From Datisca glomerata (taxonomy: Eukaryota; Streptophyta; Magnoliopsida; Cucurbitales; Datiscaceae): DNA of 64,000 nt. Positions 1-10,917 of the stretch are shown here, one piece after another. Position numbers and translations under genes: made by a program. The stretch is from NCBI GenBank assembly GCA_003255025.1, contig QANY01006259.1, forward strand, positions 248,001 through 312,000, written 5' to 3'. Under the pieces are notes generated by a model that made no database searches, was not told the DNA's origin, and saw nothing but the letters and a program-made list of their open reading frames with translations. How positions within the stretch are numbered: the first letter of the stretch is position 1; every line of letters begins with the position of its first letter.

Positions 1-405
1 GACGTCTTCTACGTCTCCTCATATTGTGGCCACGCCACCACAAATGCGTCTTTTACAAAGACGCATCCGTCTTAGGTGTACCATTCCACCTTCCTTTTAA
101 AATTAGTTTCAACAGTATTGTATTTTTATTATTTTTTTCTAAAAATATTGTAGAATACTAAAAAATCCCTCTTTGTATAACTATTAGATAGTGGAGATAT
201 CTTGAGTAACATCCTGGACATGCCCTTAAACATGTTTATCGTCATATGGGATTTGGTGATGTCCTTCGGTCAGCCAAGTGAGGCCATATTGGTACATAAC
301 TATGGTTATTCAACCTTCTATAGAGACTGATTTGCACTAATAAGAGAGTATGCTTGTGGTTTATGCAGACTGTACTTATTTATTTTTCATAAAATGACAG
401 GAAAA
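1..405. other. Non-coding left edge with hairpin-rich sequence
   Basis: No gene is seen. The first 110 bases are less AT-rich than what follows and are full of short inverted repeats, which suggests the subterminal part of a DNA transposon cut off by the window edge. The remainder is AT-rich without coding signal. Confidence 0.5.
44..66. repeat. Perfect 10-bp hairpin with 3-nt loop
   Basis: ATGCGTCTTT at 44-53 is followed by TAC and by its exact reverse complement at 57-66. A second imperfect stem, TTGTGG with CCACAA, lies just to its left. Stacked inverted repeats like this are common near transposon ends; the identity of the element is not visible. Confidence 0.6.
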
Positions 406-592
406 ATCAACTTTCTATCTTAAATTGCAAAAATGACCAAAAATTTTTTTGTTTGCAAAAATGGCTAAAAATAACCAAAGTAAATAATTATTTACTGAAA
501 TTACACAGACGTAAATAAATTATGTATAATATTCCGGCCATTTTGCAATAAAAAAATTTCAGTCATTTTTACAGTTTGAACTGAAAGTTGAT
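406..592. repeat. Foldback (MITE-like) element
   Basis: The left arm, about 406-465, and the reverse complement of the right arm, about 535-592, match over nearly 60 bases with few differences. Both start ATCAACTTTC and run through AAAAATGAC and ATTTTTTT to AATGGC. A spacer of about 70 bases separates them. Long terminal inverted repeats with almost no interior fit a MITE or other small foldback element. I could not define a target duplication, so the superfamily is open. Confidence 0.55.
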
Positions 593-1466
593 CATTTTTA
601 CAGTTCTCCCTTCATTTTTACAGTTATCCCTTTGTTTTTCCTATATAGAATGGGCTTTTTAGAAAACAATGCCATTAGGAAACATTATTTTGTTGAGTAA
701 CCGGTGATAATAATAATAATTAGGAGGATAACCATTTTATAAAAGCCAATAAAATTAGTAGTTACATTTATCATAATACCCATCAACTACATTTATGATA
801 GTTTATCTTAATTAATAACTAAATAAAAAGATTTTTAATTTTGAATTATCTTAAAAAATTTCTAATTTTAGGTTACTTGAAAAATTAAATTTATTGACTT
901 TTTATATTTAGTTATAATAATAAATATATTTTAATTATTTTTCGTATGTACAATATGAATTTTCGTGCATACCTACTATACTTAATTATTGAAATAAGTA
1001 TTTACTATTACCTCTAAAATTACATATTTTTAATATTAATGTAAATGTTTTTTATTCTCAAAATACATACAATTACTTCTAAAATTACATATTTTTTTAA
1101 TATTAATGTAAATCGAAATACATACAATAAAGATTAATCCACGGCTTAACATTTTTACTAATAATTCTTGAATTATTTTTAATGTAGTTTATGTAAATAG
1201 TTAATATTTGAATAATGAACGAATTATTTGAATAACTTACTAAACTAATTATTATACGTTCAAGAAAAATTATATGAATGGTTATTGCAATGTACAAAAA
1301 TATATATGATACGTGTTTGATAGTTTTGACTTTTTAATTACCGTTAATAGTCTATTATCGTAAATATGATTTCGTATTATTGCAAAACTTATTTCCATCT
1401 AAAACTTATTGCAAATAATTACATATATATTGTGGATGAAAAAACACAACAATTAATTTCACAGTT
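593..1466. other. AT-rich intergenic DNA
   Basis: No coding or RNA gene is seen. It is strongly AT-rich. The only structure noticed is the direct repeat at 1012-1128. Confidence 0.5.
1012..1128. repeat. Two-copy direct repeat of about 60 bp
   Basis: The block running CTAAAATTACATATTTTT, then TAATATTAATGTAAAT, then AATACATACAA occurs at about 1012-1076 and again at 1078-1128, the second copy being shorter by a small internal deletion. It is a local tandem duplication in AT-rich DNA. Confidence 0.65.
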
Positions 1467-1633
1467 ATAGTGTGATCCTAAATACTAGGGATTATACAAT
1501 GACTAAATCTTGTATGATTTCATCTTAATTAGTGGAGATTACACCAATTGATTGTTAGACCATAATGATAGGTTAATCCCACTGTAGAATTAGTTACGGT
1601 GTAATCCAAAGTTATAGGATCACACCGTGTTTT
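1467..1633. repeat. Foldback (MITE-like) element
   Basis: GTGTGATCCTA at about 1470-1480 is matched by TAGGATCACAC at about 1614-1624. The match continues inwards, with GGATTATACAATGACTAA on the left resembling the reverse complement of the right side, so most of the 167 bases fold on themselves. It is a non-coding MITE candidate. The flanking target duplication is not clear. Confidence 0.5.
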
Positions 1634-2255
1634 AGTAGAATATTTAGATATTAGTAATAAATAAGAATGGTATAAAAGATACAAAAGAAATTGCGTGGAA
1701 CAGAAAAATGGTGCTTTTTATAATGTATTTTAGAAATAATAATTGAAATGAAAAGGTTATTATGGAAAGAAAAATGGTAAAATAGCTAAATGCAACAAAT
1801 ACTATTACAGAAATCATAGTAAAATATCCAATTTAAGTTTTTGACATATGTCCTACTAGATACATTAGTTTCTGCTCTTGACTGCTTGATGAGTTATGTT
1901 TTGTGAGTGAGTTGATTGAATGCTAGTCGTCAAGCACTGGCACGAACCAAGCTCTTATTCAGACAAATTTCATCATTTACGCCTCTGAAAATGTGTTTTC
2001 TCCGTTGTAGGAAAGTTTTTTTTCGTCAAATTTCAACATTATTCTATTTAGTACTTTCATTTTTTTGAAAAAGTTTTATTATTCTTGTATTTTGTCGTTT
2101 TAAGGTTTTCTATTTCTAGCTTTCATATCTAAAGACTTTGTAGCCTTAGAGACATTTTACATATCAGGCTTAATAATATTTCAGGGAGAGTTTCTCTATT
2201 TTCTCCAAATGTTTGGTATTAATGGACGATTCGATCTGTAGCCATCTGATACAAC
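1634..2255 (-). mobile_element. Probable distal part of a Ty3/gypsy LTR, left of the CACTA insertion
   Basis: If the CACTA element at 2256-6105 is removed, this stretch joins directly to the LTR start at 6,108-6,227. It contains no gene. The outer edge of the LTR was not found, so how much of 1634-2255 belongs to it is inferred. Confidence 0.3.
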
Positions 2256-2284
2256 CACTACTATAAAATAGGATTTAGATGACG

Positions 2285-2560
2285 GGTAAAAACCATCATT
2301 ATAATAACCTTATATTGGTGGCTGACCGACTGTCATCTACCAGGCTGTTATCTTTAGTCATTTTTAAACAAAAACCGTCAATACATGATACCGCAAAAAA
2401 TAGTTAGATGATGAGGATTACCCGTCATCATAGGTGCCAAAAAAAGTAAATAGATGATGGGGATTACCCATCATCATAGGTACCAGAAAAAGTAAATAGA
2501 TGACGGAGATTCTCCGTCATTAAAGATACTTTTTAAATAAATTGTCATAGAAAGACATTG
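2285..2560. repeat. Subterminal repeat cluster of the CACTA element
   Basis: Units of about 12-20 bases such as GATGATGGGGATTACCCATC and GATGACGGAGATTCTCCGTC recur, each a short palindrome around GGATTACC or GAGATTCTC. Arrays like this flank CACTA ends and are the known type of binding site for TNPA-like proteins; the binding role here is inferred. Confidence 0.7.
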
Positions 2561-4591
2561 CCTTCCCATGACAGCTCTTCAACAATTTCTTCTTCTTTTT
2601 GTGCCAAAGATTAGTAACCAAGATAATGATTTTATTTGTGTTCTAGTTCAACATGAAATAAAATAAAAACACTTGTATTTCCTAATTTTCTTCTCTATTA
2701 CTCTTCTAGAGCAAAACTGTAGATTTTGAACCAGGATTTAAGGATCACCTCGTTAGAAGGATCTGTTAGTGCTTTAAGAAGGGTATCAAATATGTTGTTA
2801 AAAAAAATAATGGCCTGTTACAGGTAAGATTAGTGTTAGACGAGGAATTAATCTCATTAAAAAAAGAGAAATTTTCAGAAGTTTAGACAAAATACATTAG
2901 ACAAATGCAAAAATAATCAATCTAAGAGACCAAGCAAACTCCCTAATCTTCCCAGTAATACCTAAACTGGTTTTCTTTTCTAGTCTTTCATACCGATAAG
3001 AGATCACAGATGCGTTAACATACAAAATGTCCTAGCGTTTTATTTCCTCAATGGGAACAAACACCTTATACGTAGTGGCCACAACATGGACAACTTTCAT
3101 TGTTATCCATGGGAAATCCTATGAACCAGGAGACTCCCTAAATATATGCAATAGATACATCCATGCATATATGCTTGAGTAACTATCAAATTAAGTAGGT
3201 CGTAGTAACTCTATTGTTTGGATATTAGGATTCAGATCGCCAAGTTGTTGTACATTTATGGATTATCATACATATTTATGCACAAGTCAAAAATGTCTTT
3301 GTATGTATCAAATTTGAAATTATATTCGCAAAGACTAATGCATTTTATATTTAAGTATTGCTCGTCTATCTTTTTATATAGGTAACTGAAACTTCATAAA
3401 CTTTTTGTTTATCAAACTTAAAATTATTAATCATAAAAGAGTTCTTTTGTTTATAAATAATTACTTTTTCCGGTAAAAAATATCAATCACAAATACCAGT
3501 GCAGTTTATATTGAAGTATTACTTATCTATCTTCTTATCTCATAGGAACTAAAACTTCATCAAGTATTGCTTATATATCTTAATATTGCATTTCATCATC
3601 AATGACATGCATCCAATTTGACACTAAGAGACAATACAGAGAAAAAGAAAAGACCTGAAATCTTGGTTCAAAAGGCATATAAGATCCTCTATTTTGGTTT
3701 GGTACATAAGACATCATAGGGCAGATAGACATAGAAAAGGAACACAAAATAATAAAGTAATATACTTTTGTTAGCGGTAACTAAAAGTAGAACCCCATCT
3801 TAAAAACCTTAAGTGGGCTATGAAAAATAGAATTACCAATAGATTTCCCAAAAAATATAAGAAAACTATAATATGTAGGTTACTAATGAAATAAGACTTT
3901 TCTTATCAATGAAATAATAAATATAAGTATTGCTTGACTTGAGCATAACTACCTTAGCGTGATGTCTGTTTAATAGTGTTGAAATCCAGTGCAATGCTTC
4001 AATTCTAGCGGCCTCGTATTCACTAGATAGTTGTCTGATCAATGAAAATAGCTAGTATGACCATAATATGTTTAAAAGGGAAATAACATAACTAACTTGC
4101 AGGTAGAGACCAGCCAATTATTTTGTAGAATTGTTGAAGTATCATATATCTATATTATATCACTTGAAAACTTAAAACCTAGAAAGACTTTACAAAGTTG
4201 AAAAACACACCTCATCCCAATAGAAAGTATTGCTCCAACATCAAAACCGAAAGATGGAATAGCCTTGATGTTTCGAAGCTCTTGATTGGTCTTTTGAGCA
4301 ACCTTGGAAGACATATATAATTGCTAGAATAAAAATCTAAACCACTTTTTTCTTTTAGAGAAGCACAACATATTAGAAATCCACCTCCCTCAAAGGAATA
4401 AGAGGAAGATAAAGAATGAAAAGACACTTCCCTTTTCCTTTGTTAATGGGAGATACAAAGTATAAGAAATCTAGTTTCTTTTTCTTTTTGTTCTTTTTAT
4501 TAATTTAACAGGAGAAAATAAATATTAACACAAGACTATAATTGGATGGAGAGGAAGCGACAACCAACCACTTTAATCTTCTCTTCTTTAT

Positions 4592-4723
4592 CCGATATGC
4601 AGGGCAGAATTGCTTCAAGTAGGACAGGATCTGAAGCTGAATGATGGGGAGCTAGAAGCAATGATAGGACTTCTCAAACCTCCAAAGGAAGGACTACTTG
4701 AAGCCTTAAGGGTTTCTCTCTAA
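4592..4723 (+). pseudogene. Coding-like fragment inside the CACTA element, unrecognised
   Basis: An open frame ends at a TAA at 4721-4723 and reads with ordinary amino-acid composition, including ELLQVGQDLKLNDGELEAM followed by GLLKPPKEGLLEAL. It is amphipathic and charged, unlike the AT-rich noise around it. A possible acceptor, ATATGCAG, lies at about 4596-4602. I did not recognise the family. It may be a last exon of the element's own gene or a captured host exon. No start codon or upstream exon could be assigned. Confidence 0.35.
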
Positions 4724-5563
4724 TGCGGCCCACTATGCATTAATTTCTTTAACCAATAAAAGATCATGAACTTTCCTGCATCTCCTAAATGAAATCTGTA
4801 AAAAAATGTTAACAGAAAATATCTAGAGAGAAGCTACTATACATGGCACGCAACATCAAGGGTAAAAGGTATTAGTCACCTAGAAACATAAAGATAGAAT
4901 TTTACAAAATGAATATACTTCATACAAAAAATTAAGAGATCATTATTTCGATGATCACACTCTCATTATTAAATATGTAGAAAAAAGATCTAAAGAGGCC
5001 AACTTGACCAAGTAATATAGTAGGACACACATCATTCTTTCTGCATATCTAAAATTTCAAACTAAAAGCGTATAAATTCTGAAACAATAACACAAAACTC
5101 ACAAGCAGAGAACACAGAAACTCACGACTCTATAACAAAAAATGCAGAGAGAGGAAAATGATTTACATTCTTAATTAATGAATCATCAACAATTGTGCAC
5201 CAGAAATCCTACGACCACAACAATATAGGCTGCTAACCAAGTCAAGTCAAAGAGCAGAATCAGAAGACCTCCACTTTTTGTAACACATAAACAATTGTAA
5301 ACTTAAACTATCACTCAGAATACGAAGCTTTGCTATATCATCATAAATAGCATAAGCATATCAATTGTAAACCTTTAATCGTATGATCTATGAAATATAG
5401 TCACTTATATTGGCGATATGCAACTCTATCAATTAAATCAAGTCAGTTAAAACAAATGCATCTAATTGATTCTTAACCCCAGAGGTTGCACAATGCTAGG
5501 GTTACGGTACCAGAAGCACATTAGACAAATTTAAGAAGATAAAATGCCTAAAAATTAACGTAC

Positions 5564-5738
5564 CGTGATAGATCTTTCCCAATGTTCGTGCTAGGGTTAT
5601 GGTACAAGAACTCATGCTCGTCGTCAGCGCGTAAAGTGACAAAAGCCAAGGCATAGCACCTTGGTCGAAGCTCAGCCCATCTCCAAAGACATTGTTTTCC
5701 TTGAAGATCCCGGCGAGTTTGTCATCTCTTGCGACTGT
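5564..5738 (-). pseudogene. Coding-like exon inside the CACTA element, with donor site, unrecognised
   Basis: On the minus strand an open frame of 58 codons reads RDDKLAGIFKENNVFGDG and then ends at a strong donor, CACG|GTACGT (donor GT at 5563-5562). Directly upstream is a CT-rich tract on this strand, as in many plant 5' leaders. A stop precedes the frame, so the first methionine would be internal (the MPWLLSLY segment), or this is an internal exon. It could be the first exon of the element's own transcript or a captured host gene. No family was recognised. Confidence 0.4.
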
Positions 5739-5743
5739 TCAAG

Positions 5744-5786
5744 AGAGATCGAGAGAGATATAGATAGAGATAGAGATAGATAGATA

Positions 5787-5818
<32 letters not shown>

Positions 5819-5825
5819 TCAAGGG
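5744..5825. repeat. GATA and GA microsatellite
   Basis: GATA-type units pass into a run of about 14 GA units. It lies just upstream of the coding-like exon on the minus strand, where it reads as a CT-rich leader. Confidence 0.85.
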
Positions 5826-6105
5826 AGAAAAAGAAGTGTAACAGATGAAATTAGGGTGCCTTAAATAAGATGGCATTTTAAAAAATAAAATGAACCTTGG
5901 CTAATAAGCGAGTTTTTTATACTATAAAACGATGACAGTTTATTTTCACATCGTCATCGTAGGTAAGACATTTATGATAGTTAATAAGAAAATTGTCATA
6001 TTATCAAAATTACCACACCTAACACATTTTTCCTTTGACATGTTTTGCAAAAATGTCATTGTGCTAAATAGGTGGCCGTCATTATATCCCATTTTTGTAG
6101 TAGTG

Positions 6106-6227
6106 AACTAAAAGTATCGGTCAAATAAGAAATTCCCACATCTCTTAAAAATAATAGGATAAGAATGGAATTTCACTCTAATCTTACCATTAGAGTTTTT
6201 ATATAGTTAATAAATATTCGAGATACA
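6106..6227 (-). mobile_element. Start of the 3' LTR of a Ty3/gypsy retrotransposon
   Basis: On the minus strand an LTR-like TG start (6227-6226) follows directly after the polypurine tract. The segment holds CTATATAAAAAC, a TATA-like motif. It is cut at 6105 by the CACTA insertion, so the rest of the LTR should continue below 2256. The call rests on position relative to the polypurine tract; no second LTR was found. Confidence 0.4.
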
Positions 6228-6228
6228 T

Positions 6229-6263
6229 TCCTCCCTCCCTAAGAAAAATTTCCTCCCCGAAAT
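6229..6263 (-). other. Retrotransposon polypurine tract with chromovirus-like sequence
   Basis: On the minus strand it reads ATTTCGGGGAGGAAATTT, then TCTTAGGGAGGGAGGA. A very similar arrangement marks the end of the internal region in many plant Ty3/gypsy chromoviruses, where it primes plus-strand synthesis just before the 3' LTR. The motif match is visible; the clade is an inference. Confidence 0.5.
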
Positions 6264-7240
6264 CTACTAATTACCAATTAGAAATAAAATTCATGACATT
6301 CTCAAATTTATAGATTATTTCTTCCACGCAATGGAACTACCACAATATGTTTAAGCCAATGGACTTGTCCATCTATCTATCATGACCAATATACTTGGAC
6401 AATGTGCCACCATCTTAGTCAAATACTTTTATATTCCTTACTACCGATATCAACATCATGATCTTGGTACACCTTAGTTTACTATATTTCATTACCGTTT
6501 CAAATTTTTGGCGGTATCAATACACTTCCAAGAATCGTGGATCGTATATAGCAAAACTTTGATATATTTTTATCTTAAGGCATTACAATCATGATCAAAT
6601 TTCATCTAAATTTTCATTCGATCTATTATCCATTGCATAAAATTATACATCGCAAAACACGCATCAACATGCTTGTTGTACTAAAACTATCCATATATTT
6701 CATCTCAATAAACTCATCTCAACTAATTTTGTCGAACTCCATTTTGCCGTATCCAAATTTTTTTTCTCATTATTAGTAACAATAATTGTTCTCTTATAAC
6801 CAAACAATTGTACTTGACTTTTTATTTGTAATATGTTTGATCTTTATGCAAAGTGAATAAACTTTAACCCTTTATCAACCTAAGATACTTGAAACTTTAC
6901 TAATTTACTCATAAGTAAAGGTGAAAATTCTATGAATACTTTGCGATAAAAAAAGTCAATAGATCTTTCCGATATATGGTTGCTTGAATAACTTTCAGAC
7001 TATCAGTCACACATCCAGTACATTGTAAGTTAACTACTAATAAACTTGGTTTTCCAAGTTACTATCTTTAATTTTCTAGCCACAACTACCACTACAAGTA
7101 TCATCTCTTCAATTATTTTGTACCGAGTCATAGATGTCACGAGGCTTTTGCTTACAAAGTACACTAGTTTTTGCAGCTTATTTTCCACTCTGATTATGGT
7201 TGCACTCACGGCCATTCTGAACACTACTACATAGAGGAAC
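6264..7240. other. Degenerate interior of the retrotransposon, no gene
   Basis: AT-rich with no convincing reading frame. RNase H and integrase would be expected here between the reverse transcriptase and the polypurine tract, but about 1 kb is too short for both and neither was recognised, so they are deleted or decayed. Confidence 0.4.
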
Positions 7241-8230
7241 AACTATTCTCCTAATAGAATCTTGGAGAGAAGGGTGGTGACGTAAAATACTCCTTGATCT
7301 TCTAGATGGCTTCCTTGCATTCTCCATCTTAGTTGTGCGTAGAATCTTTTCTAAGCTTTGTGAAAAATGGCTTACATTTTTCTACTGATTTGGAAATGAA
7401 CCTGTTAAGTACTGCCAATCTTCCCGTCGAGCTTTGCATTTCGGTTTTAGTCCTTAGGGGCTTTATTTCCATCATTTCTTTGACTTGGTTTGGATTGGCC
7501 TCAATTCACCGCTGTGTGACTACGTGGCCAAGAAATTTTCCTGTGGAAACTCTAATTGTGCACTTTCAGGATTAAGCTTCATCTGGCTTTTCCTTAAAAC
7601 AAAAAATGCTTCATCTAGATGGCTTATGTGATCTTTCCATTTTCACTCCAACATGTGATCACATAAACTTTCATTATTTTTTCTGATTTGGTTGTAAAAA
7701 ACTTTATTCCCTATGTCACACCTGCATCTTTCAAGCTGAAAACGTCACTTTATAATAAAATATTCCTTATTCAGTTATAAAAGAAGTTTTTTCTTGATCA
7801 AGTAGGAACATTTTCACCTGATTCTATCATGAGTAAGCATTCATGAAGCTCAAAAGCTCGTGCCTTGATGCAACATCCACCATCTAATCTATTTGAGGCA
7901 ACAAATAGTCGCCTTTCCTACAAGCTTTGCTCAAGTCAGTGAAGTCCACGCATGCTCTCCATTTTATGTTCTTATTTTTCACCATTACCACGTTTTCTAG
8001 CCGTTATGGGAATTCTACCTCCCTGATGAAGCCAATGTTCAAGAGTTTCTCTACTTCCTCCTTTATAGCTGCATTTTCACCATTATCATGTTTGACTAGT
8101 TTAACTGCAAGGTTATACCCAATTTATGGAATATAATATTTCCTTACATACATGACATTTTCAAGGCCGTGCTTGCGAAGACATTTTTTTTTCAAGAACT
8201 CTGTCAACTCCTCTTTTTTCTATGACGCTG
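7241..8230 (-). pseudogene. Ty3/gypsy reverse transcriptase, degenerate
   Basis: Read on the minus strand, the conserved landmarks of a Ty3/gypsy reverse transcriptase appear in order. They are EELTEFLKKNVFA (near 8,200), IKEEVEKLLNIGFIREVEFP (near 8,060), a VVMVKNKNIKWRACVDFTDL block that ends in SKAC (about 7,918-7,990), LLSFMNAYS (near 7,830), QEKTSFIT (near 7,790), then MKLNPE-like and GKFLGHVVTQ-like pieces, and RFISKSVEKCKPFF (near 7,370). Several stops and frameshifts interrupt it. The polymerase YVDD motif region is decayed. The linker and the IREV and SKAC blocks look most like the Tat-type lineage, but this was judged from memory of the family. The enzyme would copy the element's RNA into DNA. 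It is dead here. Confidence 0.8.
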
Positions 8231-8439
8231 AGATGGGCACCTACTATTCCCCTCTTCCTAAAGTATCAGCTCTGTTTCTTTCACGGCTTCGTATATATCA
8301 TATTTGACGACTCCTCCTGTCCATCTTGCTTTAATTTTTATTGGTCTATTTTTACTGCCTTCTGTTCACTCCAAGCGGTGACATGTTTGATAGAACTATG
8401 GTTGATATGGCACAACATCAGGCAATAGCCTAATCTCCT

Positions 8440-8830
8440 CTAATCGTCTTGATTTCGCTTAGTGACGTATACTTGAGCACTTGATAATACAATGATGGAA
8501 CAACCTTCATCTTATGTAACCATGTTCTTCCCAGCATTTTAAGGGGATTACACGTCTACCACCATGAATTCTGACAGATGATTGAATGGATAAGGGTTCC
8601 CTGGGAGTATGAAATTCCATCTAAGTGTGTGATTGCCCGTTGAACCCAACTAATAGTTGTGGTGATCCTTGCAGCTTCAGAGCTCCCATTGTCATCTTAT
8701 CAATTATAGACTGGTATAAGATATTGAATGCGCTTCCTTCAAAGACCAGAACTCTCCTCAAAATGCAGCTTGTGACTTGAATCGTGATCACTAAGAGTTA
8801 TTATGTCGTCTCTTCTGGTCCACCAAGACT
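8440..8830 (-). pseudogene. Ty3/gypsy aspartic protease region, degenerate
   Basis: On the minus strand, upstream of the reverse transcriptase as expected, pieces such as RVLVFEGSAFNILYQ, KLQGSPQLLVGFNGQ and a following ILGR-like segment resemble the protease domain of plant Ty3/gypsy polyproteins. There the family has VLVDGGSSADILF, a GFxG turn and NAILGRP. The active-site DGGS is not intact (FEGS here). Stops and frameshifts are present. Order and strand agree with the reverse transcriptase at 7241-8230. Confidence 0.6.
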
Positions 8831-8889
8831 AAGGCAATAAATATGAGTGGTAAGCTATCATGGTTCTTTAAATTTTCTCTTATTCCCAA

Positions 8890-9005
8890 TATTTATCCCT
8901 TGTTGGTTTCTTGCAATATATCTTACATTATTTCCTTGTTGTGCCCACATATTTCATTAGGACAATGATGGTATCTACAAATTGCAAAGACTCATTTTCT
9001 TTGCA
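8890..9005 (-). pseudogene. Possible gag zinc-knuckle remnant
   Basis: On the minus strand a short frame contains CRYHHCPNEICGHNKEI, which resembles the Cys/His knuckle at the end of gag in Tat-type elements. It lies where gag should be, upstream of the protease. The match is short and could be chance. The CT-rich tract begins right beside it. Confidence 0.3.
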
Positions 9006-9019
9006 TTTTTCTTCTTTCT

Positions 9020-9530
9020 CGTTTGTCGGCTCCCCTTCTCTCTCCATCTACCAATCTTCTATCTCTCACATTTCTCTCACTCTCACTATCACCCTCCCCC
9101 CACACATTCTCTCTATCTCTCTTTCTCCATTTCCCTCTCTCCGCTTCCACTCTCTCTTCATTTCTCTATGATTCTCTCTACTAAATCTCTCTCTCTCTCT
9201 CTTCCTCTCCCCTTCTCTCTCCCTTTACCAATCTCTCCCTCCCTCCCTCCCTCCCACTCCCCCACTCCATCCGTTTCTCTCTCTTCTTACTCTTTCCCTC
9301 TATAAATCTATCTCTCCCTTTTTATGTCTCTCTCCCTCCCTCTCTCTTTCTCTCCTCGTTACATGGACAAAAACATACACTCCCCCTCTCTTTCTCCCCC
9401 ATAGATAAACACACATTATCTCATTATTTCTCCCCCACACATAAACACACACATACACCCACACACCCACACACACTCTCTCCCTCCCTCCATCCCACCC
9501 TTCATCCCTATCTCTCTCTCCCTCTACTAG
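9020..9530. repeat. CT-rich simple-sequence tract
   Basis: About 500 bases of imperfect CT and CCCT repeats with some ACAC runs near 9,420-9,475. No gene. It forms the left, pyrimidine arm of the arrangement that switches strand at about 9,530. Confidence 0.9.
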
Positions 9531-9791
9531 AAGGGGAGTTAGAGAGAGAGAGAGTATGAGAGAGAAAGAGAAATAGAGAAAGAGAGAGTGAGAGAGAGAC
9601 AGAGAGAGAAAGAGAAAGAGAGAAAGAGAGAGATGGAGAAAGAGAGAGAGAGCAATGAGAGAATGTGTTTGACTGTGTGGGAGAGAGAGAAATAGAAGGT
9701 GGGGTAGTTTGGGAGTACGCGAGAGGGAGGCAGAGAGGGTGAGCATGAGAGATATTTGGAAGGAGCGGTAGAGAGAGCGAGAGAGAGAGAA

Positions 9792-9851
<60 letters not shown>

Positions 9852-10638
9852 GATGGAGGAAGGCAGAGAGAGAGAGAAAGAGGGATAGATAGATAGATAG
9901 AGAGAGAGAGGAGTGAGGGAGAGAGGGAGGGAGGGAGGGATGGAAGGAGGCAGATAGAGAGATGGGGGAGATAGATAGATAGAGAGAGAGGAGGGACGAA
10001 GGGAGGGAGGGAGAGGGAGAGAGAGAGCGAGGGATTGAGAGAGAGCTAGAGAGGGAAAGAGTGAGTGAGCGAGAGAGAGATAGATAGATAACGAGAGAGA
10101 GAGAGGGAGAGAGGGAGAGAGAGAAGGAGAGAGAGGGGGAGAGAGAGGGAGAGAGAGAGATAAAGATAGAGATAGGGATAGAGAGATTGTGTGTGTTTGT
10201 GAGTGGGGGAGTAAGAGGGAAAGGATGTGTTTATATGTGGGGTGAGAGGGGGAAAGATAGATAGAGAGAGAGAGGAGGGACGGAGGGAGGGAGAGGGAGA
10301 GAGAGAGCGAGGGATCGAGAGAGCTAGAGAGGGAAAGAGCGAGCGAGAGAGAGATATATAGATAGCGAGAGAGAGGGGGAGAGAGAATGAGAGAGAGAGA
10401 GGGAGAGAGAGGGAGAGAGAGAGAGATAAAGATAGAGATAGCGATAGAGAGAGAGAGAGAGAGAGGGAGAGATTGTGTGTGTTTGTGAGTGGGGGAGTAA
10501 GAGGGAGATGATGTGTTTATATGTGGGGTGGGAGAGGGGGTAGAGATTGTGTGTTTGAGTTCGTGTGGGTGGAGATAGAGAGAGGGAGATCATGGGGAGA
10601 GAGGGTGGGAGGGGAGGAATGGGAGAGAGGTAGACACA

Positions 10639-10673
<35 letters not shown>

Positions 10674-10879
10674 GAATAGTAAAAGAGAGAGAAAGGGAGG
10701 CAGGGAGTGAGAGAGAGGAATAGAGAGAGATAAAGAGAAAGCTAGATAAAAAAGTGTGTGTGAGAGAGAAAGAGGGTGGTGGGGAGGTTTGAGATTAGGG
10801 CACATAAAGGAAGAATGTGATAGAGATAGAAAGAGAGAGGGGGGGAGAAAGGGAGAGAGAGAAGAGAGAGAGCGATAGA

Positions 10880-10917
<38 letters not shown>

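Larger units (their letters stand above)
2256..6105. mobile_element. CACTA (En/Spm-like) DNA transposon, 3,850 bp, non-autonomous
   Basis: The element begins CACTACTATAAAATAGG and ends with the reverse complement of CACTACTACAAAAATGGG, giving the terminal inverted repeats typical of CACTA elements. Each end is flanked by AAC (2253-2255 and 6106-6108), the 3-bp target duplication this superfamily makes. Inside the left end several short units built on GATGACGG and CCGTCATC repeat in both orientations; the right end has related GATGACAG and CGTCATCG units. These look like subterminal transposase-binding repeats. No transposase (TNPA or TNPD type) was recognised in about 3.3 kb of interior, so it is probably mobilised in trans. 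The clean target duplication argues for a fairly recent insertion. The interior holds two coding-like pieces (4592-4723 plus, 5564-5738 minus) that may be captured host sequence. Confidence 0.9.

Noticed and set aside
4212..4427. 71-codon minus frame in the CACTA element
   Set aside because: Composition and context show no domain, splice site or relation to the better coding-like pieces in the element.
7046..7234. Overlapping plus and minus open frames at 7,030-7,242
   Set aside because: Both strands are open by chance in a short stretch. Neither continues the reverse transcriptase frame.
7333..8428. Plus-strand frames at 7,333-7,575, 7,927-8,136 and 8,222-8,428 as genes
   Set aside because: They are shadows of the degenerate minus-strand Ty3/gypsy polyprotein.
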